DNA from: Zygnema cylindricum | Lineage: Eukaryota > Streptophyta > Zygnematophyceae > Zygnematales > Zygnemataceae | Direction: 5' to 3' | Assembly (NCBI GenBank): GCA_037447655.1 | Contig: JBBHKE010003418.1 | Span: 1-64,000, forward strand | Length of the DNA: 64,000 nucleotides | Part shown: one piece after another, positions 33,124 to 44,690 of the stretch | Position numbering within the stretch: position 1 is the first letter of the stretch | How the letters are laid out: every line of letters starts with the position of its first letter | The notes under the pieces: generated by a model | What the model saw: the letters and a program-made list of their open reading frames with translations, nothing else | What the model was told of the DNA's origin: nothing | Databases searched by the model: none | Position numbers and translations under genes: made by a program

Positions 33124-33157
<34 letters not shown>
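33118..33157. repeat. (CT)n microsatellite
   Basis: An almost pure CT run of about 40 bases that could be the tail of the neighbouring tRNA-like repeat. Confidence 0.85.
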
Positions 33158-33274
33158 CTCTGCTATAGATCAACTAAACTAAAATAAAGACAAGATATAA
33201 ATTACCCTTTTCAACATGCTCAAGGTAATGCACTACGGCTACCCTTTCCAAAAAAAATTAGTTATAAAGGAGAA

Positions 33275-33737
33275 AATGGAACTCTGAAACCTCCATTGGT
33301 TATCAAAGATGGCAGGTCACACGAAGCCTCTAGGATAACCTTGACCCCTTTGTGATTCAGCAAGTATAACTGCCACCTTGGCAAACAAAAACTTTGACCT
33401 CCTTAACCTTTTTGAAGGCAAGACTCCCTTGAGTGTATAGCAAAAGAATCTCTGAATTTGCTCCCCTGAGCAGTAAGTTATGGAGGGTCAAAGTTCACCT
33501 TTTATACACAAGCTCCCTGTGAGAGAAGGTCCTATCTACCAAATTTTCCTAAGTCCTTTCCCTCTCTTAAACTCTATCTTTTGAAGTACGGCACCAATAA
33601 AAATACTATGTCGTACAAAAAGGTATTGTTGTCGGTGTACTTTTTGTACGGCCATTGTACGACTTGGCCAACCTGTCGACACATGTCATATCTAGATTCA
33701 ATCTGTAATCCCCGGAGATGTGTTAATCCAATGTGGT
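33275..33737 (-). repeat. Copia LTR fragment, minus orientation, cut by copia A
   Basis: On the minus strand it matches the 3' half of the copia LTRs (GGGAGTCTTGCCTTCAAAAA, AAGGGGTCAAGGTTATCC and the final GGAGGTTTCAGAGTTCC). The high end stops where copia A begins at 33738. Confidence 0.65.
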
Positions 33738-34761
33738 TGTAGAAATTAATAGATTTCTAGAGTATTTTCTAGGTTTAAAATGTTAGTATAAAAGAAAAAG
33801 AAAAAGGACAGACAGTCTGCCTACACCTCGTCTCTCTACCCCCCATACTTGTTGTAGTCACTGAAGAATAGAGAGAGTGGTTGATCCATGGCTGCCTTAG
33901 TTCAACAGGCAGATATTTTCAAGGCTTCTAAAAATGTACTTGACGGACCCGAGATTTGATCCCGGTACCTGCGGTTCGTCAAGCTAGCCGATAGTGGTCA
34001 GCTTTATCCTACTAGACTAGGACCAATGCTAAATGCTATAGTGTAGGATATATATATATATATTTAGAAAGGAGCAAACCCATTTAACTAAAAGTGTGTA
34101 CGGTGTGCATGGATACAGTTTTATGAATGTACCAATTCAAAACGAATACCACGCATTTTGTTTCGACAACGAAACAAATATCGCGCAAGTATTTATTACG
34201 GCCAAGATTGCGTCTCGCTGCAATTCCAACGGCGCACATCATCGCCGAAATCCCGGAGTAGTCACTTTCGCGTTTAGTGATGTGGCATGACCTAGAGCCA
34301 CGTGGAGAGATGACATTCGGTCAGAGGAATTCTGAGGAATGTACGGACGAGTGAAAAAGAGACACGTGTCCGCTTAATAGTCCTGTCGTACAAAGGCCAT
34401 ACAAAAGGTACACCGGTAGTAGTACTTTTTGGTACGGTACAGTAATCTGATTGGTCCTTACTTCAGTAGATAGAAGTTATTAGAGGGAATCATGACTTAG
34501 AAAATTTTGGTAGGCAGTCACCTCTCCCTTTGAGAGTTTGTACAAATTAGCATTTTTACTGCCTCATAACTTATCGCCTGGTTGGGCGTTTTCAGAGATT
34601 CTTTTTCCTACGGACTCAAAGGAGTCTAGGCTGCATAGGGGTGCATTCAAATTGTCAGCTTCATTGCCTGGCCACCAGTCGCTGTGGGTTAAAGTGGGCT
34701 AGTTAACAATTATCTAGAGGCTTCTTGTATTCTGTAGTCCAATGGAGGACACAGAATTGCA
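33738..34761 (+). repeat. 5' LTR of copia A
   Basis: It begins TGTAGAAATTAATAG and ends GACACAGAATTGCA. It contains a tRNA-like hairpin (TTGACGGACC ... GGTTCGTCAA, 33942-33980) and an AATACCACGC box. The gag start codon at 34742 lies 20 bases before its end. Confidence 0.85.
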
Positions 34762-36184
34762 GGTTATGGGCCCACCCTCTAGGGTACCCACTTTCAATGG
34801 ATCTGGGTTCATCTATTGGGAAGCCATGTTGATGGGAGCTTTGTGTGAAAAACGATACTGGGGTATCGTCAGTGGGCAAGTGAAACATCCACCTTCGGGA
34901 ACTCCGCCAGGATTTCGAGGAGTAAGGTTTTCTGTAGCAGCGACTGCTTTCGCGGAGGAGGCACATGATGGGGAGAGCAATGTGTCCGAAAAGGGGGAAG
35001 GGAAGGAGACACCCCTCACCCCTATTGCCATGGCACCAGGAGCGGCGGCCGTGAAGACAGTGGAGAACGATGTTCAAATGTGGGAAGACATAAACATGGC
35101 TGCCAAGAACTTCATTCTAAGGCATCTCACTCAAGCCTAGGCTACCTCTCACCTTAATATTTACAAGGCCGAGGAGTTGTGGGAAAGTTTGGTGGATATC
35201 TATAGAGCTGGTACCATTCAGGAGCTCCAGTTGGCTGAGCAAAAGCTAGTGAGTTACACGTACAAAGGAGGAAAGATGTTAGATTATTGCAATGATCTTT
35301 CTTGTTTGTATATGGAGATGGAAAGTGCTGGTTGGACAGACACAATGAAAATAAAAGTAAACACTCTCATCATGAAGTTACCAGACGAGTACGAGAACTT
35401 AGTGTACCGAGTACAAGAAATGATTGATAGTTCATGGAAGTAGAATACAGTGGTTAGGATGATACTTGTGGAAGAAAATACCATGGAGACCAGGGGAGGT
35501 GAAAAGAGCGTTCAAGCTCTAGCCGCCGTAAGGGACAGGTGGAGACCTTAACCGAAAAAACCATACAAAGGAGAAAGAGTCCAACTTGGAGGACCGAGGC
35601 CCCCAAAGGGCCTATGTCATTTTCGCAAAAAGCCAGGGCACTTTATTGCGGATTGTGCCAAGCTGGCGGAGTTGAGGCTCAAAGAGAACCAAGGAGGGGG
35701 TTCTTCCGGAGGGAAGAAAAAGGCACTTTTGGTCACAAAGGTGACAGGAGACACCGAGGACGAGTCCTCTGAGGAGGATAGGGAGCTTCTTCTTGACGAG
35801 AGTCTGGAGGAGAAGGAGATCCCTGGAAGACAAAAGTGTGCACTTGGAGCAATTCAGGAAGCTCCACAGGAAGGATGGATCATCGACTCAGGTGCATCCA
35901 TGCATATGTGTCGTGACAAGGACATCTTCACTAAGCTAAGGAAAATCCCTACTGTAGAAATAGAGTATGGGGATGGGAGAGTTGTTACTACAGATCTAGT
36001 GGGATCAGTTGACCCGAAAGTTTTAGTGGGGGGTAAGACTTCTATTCTCACTTTTTCAAATGTGCTTTATATTCCTCAGCTGAGTAAAAATCTTGTTTCT
36101 ACATCTGTGTTAGATGACAAAGAGTTTAATACTTTCAAAAAAAAGGAGTTTTTACAGCCAAGTATGGGGATGAAGTTTACTTGA
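34742..36184 (+). pseudogene. Copia A gag and protease
   Basis: Gag starts MEDTELQVMGPPSRVPTFNG, with the first residues encoded by the LTR. The gag domain contains LQLAEQKLVSYTYKGGKMLD and LPDEYENLVYRVQEM and has stops near 35139 and 35441. The zinc knuckle reads CHFRKKPGHFIADC: its second cysteine is replaced by arginine, whereas copia B keeps CHFC. A separate frame carries the aspartic protease WIIDSGASMHMCRDKD (about 35876) and LYIPQLSKNLVST. The frames are broken by stops and shifts. Confidence 0.92.
34762..34775 (+). other. Primer-binding site of copia A
   Basis: GGTTATGGGCCCAC directly follows the LTR end CA and is complementary to the anticodon arm, not the 3' end, of initiator tRNA-Met. 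It is also translated as part of gag (VMGP). Confidence 0.85.
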
Positions 36185-38256
36185 CTGCAGATATGGGTAG
36201 CCAAGGAATGTCTAGGCTTAACTTGAGTAATGAAAAGAAGAATGCTTACTATGTTGGTGTCCCAAAATTGATGATTTGGCATAAGCGGTTGGGGCATGTG
36301 CATTTTGATAGGTTGAGGGAGATGAAGAAGCTGGGTGTGGTAGAAGGCATTGAGTTAAGTGATAATGAAATGGTGGATGATTGTAGTGGTTGTGCCCAAA
36401 GAAAAACTCACAGACTTCCTTATCTTAAAGCCGCCACATATAGGGGTGAAAAAGTACTAGATTTGATCCACACAGATATCTGGGGACCAGCAAGGGTACC
36501 CTCAGTTGGAGGGAAAAGATATATGTTGACAATCACTGATGATTGGTCTAGATGATCTAGAGTTTATTTTCTAAAAACAAAGTCAGAAACACCAACTTAC
36601 TTCAAAGAATACAAAGCCTGGAGTGACAAGTTGCATGGAACCCCCATTAAGAGAATAAGAAGTGATAATGGGGGAGAGTATACCTCTAACCAATTTGAGG
36701 AATACTAAAGAGATGAGGGAGTTCAACACCAGAAAACTGTACCACATGATCCGAAACAAAATGGTGTAGCAGAAAGGCTAAACCGAACACTAAGAGATAG
36801 TGTATGCAGTATGTTGGCTGACAAGAAAATAGGAAAGAGATTTTGGGCAGAACACATGAACTGTGCCAATTACATTAAAAATAGAGTCCTCACATCAGCA
36901 GTCAAAGGTATGACACCTTATGAGAGATGGGTTGGAAGAAAACCAGATATCTCTCACCTTAAAGTTTTTGGTAGTCAAGTTTACAGTCTAGATACGGATA
37001 AGAAAAACTACAAACTTGATGCTAAGGGAAAACCTGGATATTTTGTGGGATATGATGAGGATGTTAAGGGATATAGAGTTTATGACTTAGCAAAGCAAGA
37101 TATCATTCTGGTAAAACACCTAGTTGTCATGGATGAAGGAAAGTCAATTGACCCCTTTAGATATACTAAGAAGATAAGAATCAGGTTTGAGTCCGAGAGT
37201 GAGGAGAACTCTGTTTTTCCCAAAAAGGACATGAGTGATACCGTGATTGCAGATTCAGAGGAGATCCAAGATACAGGAGAGCTACCACATACCCCACATA
37301 TTCCCATGGATTTCGAGGAGACAAAAGAGAAGGAATCAGAACCATCTTCCATGAATAGGGGAGCTAATGAGACACTAAGGAGGAACCCAAGACTTCCCTC
37401 TATTCCAGCTTCAGAATTTGAAGGGGGGAGAAAGAGCAGCAAAAGGCTACAAGAGAAACACACGGCTCATAAGGAAACTAAGCTATCACATCCTAATGAG
37501 CCTCAGTCATACTTGGAGGCAGTGAACAGACCAGAAAAAAACAGATGGATCAGGGCCATAAATGATGAAATGGCTTCCATCATGGAAGCAAATACCAGGG
37601 AACTAGCGGATTGCCCTCCAGACAGAAAACGTATTGGGTGTAAATGGGTCTTTAAATTAAAACTAAACCCTAACAATACCATCGAAAGATATAAGGCTTG
37701 TTTGGTGGCAAAGGGTTTCACCCAAAAAGAGGAGATTGACTATGAGGAGACATTCGCCCCAGTTGTTCGTTTCCCATCAATCAGGATTCTCCTCAGTCTA
37801 GCAGCAGCAGAAGACATTTCAGCAGCGGAAGACATGGAAATTTATCAGATGGACATTAAGACCGCCTTCCTCAATGGTGAGTTAGAGGAAAAAATCTTCA
37901 TGAGGCAACCAGAGGGATTTGTGGAGAATGGAGAAGAGAGTAAAGTCTGCAGGCTCATAAAATCCTTATATGGAGTTAAGCATGCTCCACCACAATGGAA
38001 TAAATAAAATCCTTATATGGACTTAAGCAGGCTCCACCACAATTGAATAAGAAACAAGATGAGTTTCTTACTGGTCTAAGATATATCAGATCAGCTCTGG
38101 CCATTCTATCTATATGTTTGAGGATGAGAATGGTGTGGTCTTTATTGCAATTTATGTGGATGATATGCTGGTGTTAAGTAAGTCTTTGGAAAAGATCAAT
38201 AAGTTGAAGAAAGATCTTAGAAGCAGATTTGACATGAGAGATTTAGGGGAGGCAAG
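36181..38256 (+). pseudogene. Copia A integrase and reverse transcriptase (truncated)
   Basis: The pre-integrase domain (WHKRLGHVHFDRLREM) is followed by the integrase core with its acidic triad visible: HTDIWGP, IKRIRSDNGGEY and QNGVAERLNR. Stops occur near 36553 and 36706. An open stretch from 36811 to 38007 covers the integrase C-terminus and the start of reverse transcriptase ([35 protein letters not shown]). A 47-bp tandem duplication at 37957-38050 shifts the frame. The catalytic FIAIYVDDMLV follows at about 38145, then the sequence ends. Confidence 0.92.
37957..38050 (+). repeat. 47-bp tandem duplication in reverse transcriptase
   Basis: ATAAAATCCTTATATGGAGT and its continuation appear twice, at 37957 and 38004, with four or so substitutions. 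The unit is not a multiple of three, so the reading frame is lost. Confidence 0.9.
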
Positions 38257-38257
38257 A

Positions 38258-40205
38258 TAATTGAGGTGTAAAAAAAAAAAAAAAAAAAAAAGTGGTTTAT
38301 AAAGGAGAAAGTGAGTGTGTCGTCGTGAGTTAAAAATGAAGCTCGACGTTTTGAAGATCTATTTTTGGAGGTTCTATTTTGTATTTTTGTACATTTATTG
38401 ATTGAAGAAGTGAATCGAAGTGAATCAAGGTGAACGGTGTGATGATTACCTAAATCGCCGATCAGTTTGGAAGAAGCGTCATTCAAGTTTGACATTTTCA
38501 ATTTCTGTTTGCATTTCAAATATGTACAGGTTTATTTGATTCTTGTCCTGGATGACTGAAGTTGTGAATTTTGGTAACGTAAAGTTTTAATGTTTCCACA
38601 AATTGAAGAAGAAGAGGAGATGTTCTATGTTGGAACAAGATCGGTATTACGCCGGCTGTTTCGGTTGTTTTCTGACATTGTCAGGCGTCAAACTTTGGTG
38701 TGGCCGTTGTGTTCTTTTCGGGTACTCAGTTGGTACCTTCGTGGTGACACTTTGAAATATAGAGAAATTTTGGTGAGGAGTTGGAAGTACGGCAAAATTG
38801 TTCGAGTGTTACAGTGAACCCTAAATTGGTGAGGCGGTTACCTAAATCGCTATGTGGATTGGTAGAATCATTGTGGAGTAATGTTGACGCAGCTATTTGT
38901 ACGATTGCCAACTAAAGTGGAGTTACAATTAATTTTGATTTGATGTGACGGTTGAAATTCCGAGAGGAGATCATTTTAAGGTCTCCTAAAATAGATTGCG
39001 ATTACATGAATATTTGTGGAGTTATACATACGTCGTGAAGATTTGTATTTACAAAATCTATTCGGGCGTATCTTGTCATGGCGCATCTCGTCGGTCATTT
39101 TAATTGTTTATATTTAGGTGTTAGGACGGGCAGCCGCCTCACTAATTTATATTTGGTGTATTTGGGTTTTGCAGGGCCGTAGATACTTACGTTGGCCGTA
39201 ATTTCCGCCGACGGCGAGTTCGACCGTACGACATACATCTCCCGTGATTTCCGTCGACGGTGGATTTCGTCATTTCACGTCGTCCGTGCAATATATATTC
39301 TGCGCGATTTCCGCCGATGGTGGGTTCGATTTTTCACGTAAACCGTACGACTAACATTTGCCGGAATTTGCGCAACAACAAAGTGGACCGTACCTATTCT
39401 CATTTCCCGGAATATCCGCCGAAGACTCATTTTCAAATTTGTGCTCGTACAAATAATCGTACCGTACTAACTTTCATTCCCGTGAATTCCGGGCGACAAC
39501 AGATTTTAATCATTTCCAGTGGAGTAGCATCTCGGTCGTCGACGCAGAGTATGCAATTTTTCGTAACATCACATCTGGACCGTTGACGCGTGTGACAGAC
39601 AAAGCGACTGTCAGTTCCGAGGAAGCGACGTGATTGGACTATTTTAAGTCGTGAACCATTTAGAGGTTCACGCATTCACATGTAGATAGGAAGGGTTTTA
39701 ATCCGTAGGTTATAGATTCTGTAACGTAGGGCATAGGACTTCGGCCTCCTATTGGTTGAATCCAAACTAGACGCAAATGCTTACATAGCACAATGTACTC
39801 TGATTGGCCTGTTTTCACTAGGCGTAGTTTTTGTTACTTAGTTCATTTCGGATCATTTCGTGCACACAATTTTCAAGTGCAGGAATTATTTATTTTCAAG
39901 TGCAGGAATTATTTATTTTTAGTATTAAGGATTTTCTGCGGCCATCTTTTTATTTGTAAAATTGTCCGGACAGCTTAGAGGCGGTTTTCTGCCTTTGCGT
40001 GAAGCGTCTAGTTTTCTATTACATTATCAATATCTTGTAAAGCCTTACAAATTAATCTATACGCCTTCGACCAAGACCTACACGGTTTCCCTTCACTTTT
40101 CTCGTCATTGAGTAGATTTCGACTGCGTTCTCACGACACAAACTTCTTTTCCCGGTTGTGGTTGAGCTTTTATTAGTGTGGAAGTTGCATGTTGGGATTA
40201 TTGAT
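38258..40205 (+). repeat. Ty3-type LTR-like sequence, plus orientation, with unclassified 5' part
   Basis: 39600-40200 matches, in inverted orientation, 40740-41260: shared blocks include ATTTTAAGTCGTG, GGAAGGGTTTTAATCCGTAG, ACAAATTAATCTA and GGTTTCCCTTCACTT. It is therefore an LTR-like copy facing the LTR of the DNMT-bearing Ty3 element. 38258-39000 starts with a run of about 20 A and has no recognised homology, apart from a repeated phrase GGTTACCTAAATCGC at about 38445 and 38836. A 24-bp tandem duplication (TTCAAGTGCAGGAATTATTT) sits near 39872. No coding region. Confidence 0.6.
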
Positions 40206-41832
40206 TTTTTTATTTTATTTCTTGTGATTGTGTATTTATTTCTATTTGCTTATGCACATTGTTGTGCATGTGACAAAGATTATGATAAACATGCAACACA
40301 ACCAGCTGAAAGATAAATGATAACGAAATAAGCGAGAAAGTCATTAAAATCTCAAAAAACAAGTGAGAATAATTATGTACAAGTAGCAAACAACAAATAA
40401 ACATATTACAAGAAAAGGAAAAGGTAGAGTGAGAGAGGAGGCTCAGTTTATTATTAAGACAAATTGCAGTGAATAGAAGAAAAATTGACAATTTCAACAG
40501 CACAGGAATATTAAGCCAACGGATAGCCACTAAGCTCCTTGGTCAGTTTATATTCCTTACATGATTTCAATAAATAAAGATTTAACTCAATATCACAACA
40601 CACTAACTGAAAATGTAGCAAATTGCGAGCAAATCTGAGATAACCAGATTTAGTCACACACAAAACATACGAGGAAAGCTTACCGTAATCCACTATCACG
40701 CAGTAAACCACACAACCAAACCCAAAACTGTCCAATCATAATCCAAGGTTTAGCAACAGCTTGAGAAAGAAGGCCGAGCAGAAATCCACTTGAAAGGACG
40801 CGAAAAGAAGTGAAGGGAAACCGGTTAGGCCTCAGCGTGAGCCGCGTAGATTAATTTGTAGGGCAGGTTTACAGAGTAAGAAAGTAAAAGCTAGGCAGTA
40901 AAACGCTTAATGACCAGAAAAATAGTCACTAAAACTATCCTGACAATTCCACAAGAAAAATCCTCAAAGTTTAGGTCAAATCTTCCAAAATGAAAATTCC
41001 TGTGCTCTTGAAATTGTGAGCACAGAATTCACCTTAAATTCGCTAAGTACAAAGTCTACAGCTGAGAGTCTACCTTACTACGACTACATGCGTTCTATGT
41101 AGTTGTCTGCGCTTAGTTTGGATTCTAGCCAATATGCGACCAGAATCGTCTGCCTTACGTTACAAAATCTATAGCCTACGGGTAAAAACCCTTCCTATGC
41201 TTTATGTAAATGCGTACGACCTCCAAGGGTCCACGACTTAAAATGGACCAATCAGCGTCGACCGGCGCAGTTCGCATCCGGATCGTCCATATGTCTGCAT
41301 CCTTCGTGGCCGTAGATTTGTGTTCGAATCCACGCTGGCGTCGACATTATTTGGAGTTAAAATTTCTGTTCACGACCGTTCGCACATCGATTCAAACTTG
41401 GTCGCGGAAATTTCGGCCGACGAAGTATGTCGGTTCCCGAAAATTCTCGGACAGCAAACCACATCCGTTAGCGTAAATTTCGGCAGCTGACGACTTCGCG
41501 GACAGAATCTGAAATGTCCGCGGGTTTCACGGCGTCGGAATAAAATGTGTACGGTCCTGTCGCCACCGAAATATCTCGATAAGGACCATTACCATGTAAA
41601 TAAATATAATTTGGTGCGGCGGCGTGATGCGGCATGACAGCTATCGTGCATGTGACAATTATTATGATAAACATGCAACACAACCAGCTGAAAGATAAAT
41701 GATAACGAAATTAGCGAGAAAGTCATTAAAATCTCAAAAAACAAGTGATAATAATTATGTACAAGCAGCTAACAACAAATAAACATATTACAAGAAAACG
41801 AAAATGTAGAGTGAGAGAGGAAGCTAGGAGGC
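40206..41832 (-). repeat. LTR-like sequence downstream of the Ty3 element, minus orientation
   Basis: It lies immediately after the last coding piece of the Ty3 element and a GGGGGAGGAG polypurine tract. A block of about 190 bp is present twice in the same orientation (40258-40450 and 41645-41840), so either an LTR start is duplicated or two LTRs lie in tandem, the second truncated at 40206. Exact LTR borders are unresolved. Confidence 0.55.
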
Positions 41833-42951
41833 TCAGTTTATTCTCCTCCCCCAGCTCTTTAGCTTGTCGAAGAGCTGGCCAATACGACTAGTAACTCTCG
41901 GCAGCCGTGACAAAACCAATGACCGTCTAGAACTGCTGTATTTGGAGAATATGAGGTGAAACATCTGTGTCCAAGGTATCGAAAGATTGGCGCCGTAAGT
42001 AGACATAATCTCCCACTCAGTAAGGCTTCTACTGGGGCCGGTAGCCGCCGCTGCGTGTAGTGGCAAAGCGCAAAGTATCTTTGTGCTGGACGATCTGCAG
42101 GTTGTCAAAAGCCATGGGCATCTCTCGCGCAAAAAGCAACGCCCTGTTAGTAAGTTCTTCCAGAAAAACCTCGTCAAACACTACGCGAAGAGGAAAGCTT
42201 GCGGCTTTTTGGATATTCCTACCCAACAAGGGTTGACGCCCAAATAAGACATAGTACGGACTGAAATTAGCAAGACTTGCCTGTACCGACATTCGATACC
42301 CATGGCAATATAGCCAAGTGACTCGTCCCACACCATTATATGTTTCTCCAAGCAATGCTTGCGTAATGCCCGCTTAAAGGTCAAAACTGCACGTTTCGCC
42401 AATCCATCAGCCTGTGGATGATCGCAGCGTGTTCGACAATGGTCTATGAGAGCGTCATCTAGCATTTCTTGGAATTCTCCGCGAAATTCAGTCCCTTGAT
42501 CTGTGAGGACTTTGGCTTGAGCGCCATATCTCATAAGGACATGTTCTTTGAAAGCGGCGGTGGTGAGCTTAACAGTTTTTTGCGGTAACGCTACTACTTC
42601 AACCCATTTGCTAAAATTTTCATTCATAATCATTATATATTGTTTCCCCTTCTGGGATATTGGGAAAGGGCCTGCTAAATCGCACGACCAGCGATAAAAT
42701 AACCCCTTGATGGGTAATGGTTGGAGGGTAATCTGCCGGTTGCTAAAAGAGGTACGTAGACAATCACATATTGCACACTTGTGCAATACCGCTGCGACAT
42801 CAGATTGCATCCCAGACCACCAATAGCGTGCCTGCAGCAAGCTTAAGGTGCGTTTAGTCCCATAGTGACCCAGCTTGGAGTGAATTTGTTCAATCAGCGA
42901 GAGGCGTTCAGTGTGGCGAGGCACGTGTCTGTGACTACTGTCCGTTAACAA
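41833..42951 (-). pseudogene. Ty3 integrase and C-terminal region
   Basis: The HHCC zinc-binding region (QIHSKLGHYGTKRTLSLLQA and HKCAICDC) is followed by the catalytic core: the first Asp in WSCDLAGPFP and the second in VLTDQGTEF. The position of the catalytic Glu reads PQADGLAKRAV, that is Lys instead of the usual Glu, so strand transfer should be dead. After a frameshift near 42200 the C-terminal part continues in other frames (NRALLFAREMPMAFDNLQIV; further on a GDYVYLRR-like segment). Confidence 0.88.
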
Positions 42952-43189
42952 TCAAACTAGGGAACCACCTAACCAAAGATAATTTTTAGCCCTTTTCTTT
43001 ACTCGTTCCTCCTCCTCGGTTGTAGTGCCTGGTCGAAAGGTTTGTGAGGAGAGGAAAAGAATTAGTGCTCCGTCTTGCCATGGATCCGGGGCAGAACGAG
43101 AGTGGGGCAGCGAGGCTAAAGAATGTGTGATATAAAACCCTGCTAACATAGTAGCTAAGTTGTCATCGAAATTCTGCCGAACTCCATTG

Positions 43190-44690
43190 TCAGTGGTCCT
43201 CGGCAAAGGATTTCGGGAAATGCCGTCTGCATTTAAACTAAGTAATCCTGGACGGTGAATTATTTCCACATCATATTCTTGTAAAATTAATGCCCATTGC
43301 GCTAATTTTCCTGACAGTTTATTGTTCGTCATCAGCCAATGTAAAGGCTGATGGTCGGTTAGAAGGGTAAACGGTTTTCCGTAAAGGTAGTGACGAAAGT
43401 GTACAATACCCCAAACTTGTGCTAGACATTCTCTTTCATAACTACTCTAATTTGACTTCGCACGATTATTACTCCTGCTTGCAGAATTGACCACGTATTC
43501 TTCTCCTGTTAGTTCACGTTGAGTTAAGATGGCCGCAATGCGAAGCTTTCCGAAGTCTGTTTGTAGGAAGAAAGGTAATTTGTGATTAGGAGGTCGGAGG
43601 ATAGGAGCACTAGAGAGGGCATCTTTCAACTTTTGGAACGCTCAAATCTGATCAGGTCCCCAAACGAAAGGAACTTGTTTCTTGAGTAAATCGTTCAATG
43701 GTGAAGCGATAGTGCTGAAACTCGGAAAAAACCTGCGATAATAATTGGCTTATCCTAGGAAGGCTCGAAGACTCGTGAGATCAACGGGGGTTGGCAGTTT
43801 GCTGATAGCCCCGGTTTTTGCTTCAAGTGGTGTGATTCCCTCGGAGGAAATGAAATGTCGAAGGTAAGGCACACCCACGGACCCAAAAGTACATTTAGCT
43901 GGATGAAATTTTAACCCGACCTTTTTCAGTTCAGTTAGGACCCATTCGATATGAGCTGCGTGATCTTCAATTGTGGCGGAGGCGATAATCAAATCATCGA
44001 TATAACATCGTGCAAACTTGCAACCACCTAAAATTGAATCCATTACTTTTTGAAAAACTGCGGGGGCGTTCTTAAGTCCAAAAGGCATGACAGACCACTC
44101 CCAACGACCATCACTACCCCAAAAGGCGGTTTTATGCCTATCCTTCTCCTCTATTTCAATGTAGTTAAAGCCTTGTCGTAAATCCAGAATACTGAAATAT
44201 TTAGTGCCTCTTACATGATCAAATATTTATTCGGCCAATGGCATTGGATGTCGATCTTGTATCGTTCCAGCATTGAGTTCACGGTAATCGCCGCACATCC
44301 TGCGATCGGTAAAGTTTCCTTCGGCATCTTTTATTCTGGGCATGACAATGGGTGCTGCAAAAGTAGAATCTGACCGATAAATGAGGCCAGCTTCCTCTAA
44401 TTCACCGCAGCGTTGGTCCACTAATTCCAATTCTGTTTCAGATAAGCGGTGTTTCGGCTTGAAAATGGGACGATCGTCTTTTAGATCTCTAGACATTTTA
44501 TAGTTGGTATGGCGACCAAGATCGTTCGTGGAGAAAGCAAAAGTGTCGATATTCCGAAGAATCACTTTGTTCAGTGATCATGTTTAGATTGAGAGAGATT
44601 AGAGCCAAATTTCCATTTAGGAGATTCCGAACCTTTAATCGTCATTGCTTCCATGGCTTGTGCAAAAGCTAGCTCTTCATCAGCGATAAG
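43190..44690 (-). pseudogene. Ty3 reverse transcriptase and RNase H
   Basis: The reverse-transcriptase N-terminus is at 44565-44227 (FKPKHRLSETELELVDQRC, RRMCGDYRELN). The catalytic part is at 44088-43750 (MPFGLKNAPAVFQKVMDSIL and CYIDDLIIAS, the YIDD box). RNase H follows at about 43630-43200 (FFLQTDFGKLRIAAILTQ, TLLTDHQPLHWLM). Stops near 44224, 43748 and 43446 break the frame. The region just upstream (AFAQAMEAMTIKGSESPKW) belongs to the connection segment. No retropepsin motif was recognised. Confidence 0.9.

Larger units (their letters stand above)
33738..38257 (+). mobile_element. Ty1/copia retrotransposon A, 3'-truncated
   Basis: The 5' LTR (33738-34761, TG...CA, about 1,024 bp) is followed directly by the primer-binding site and by gag, protease, integrase and part of reverse transcriptase. 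The element stops at 38257 within reverse transcriptase, shortly after the YVDD box, where Ty3-type LTR-like sequence begins. RNase H and 3' LTR are absent. Close relative: copia B. Confidence 0.92.
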
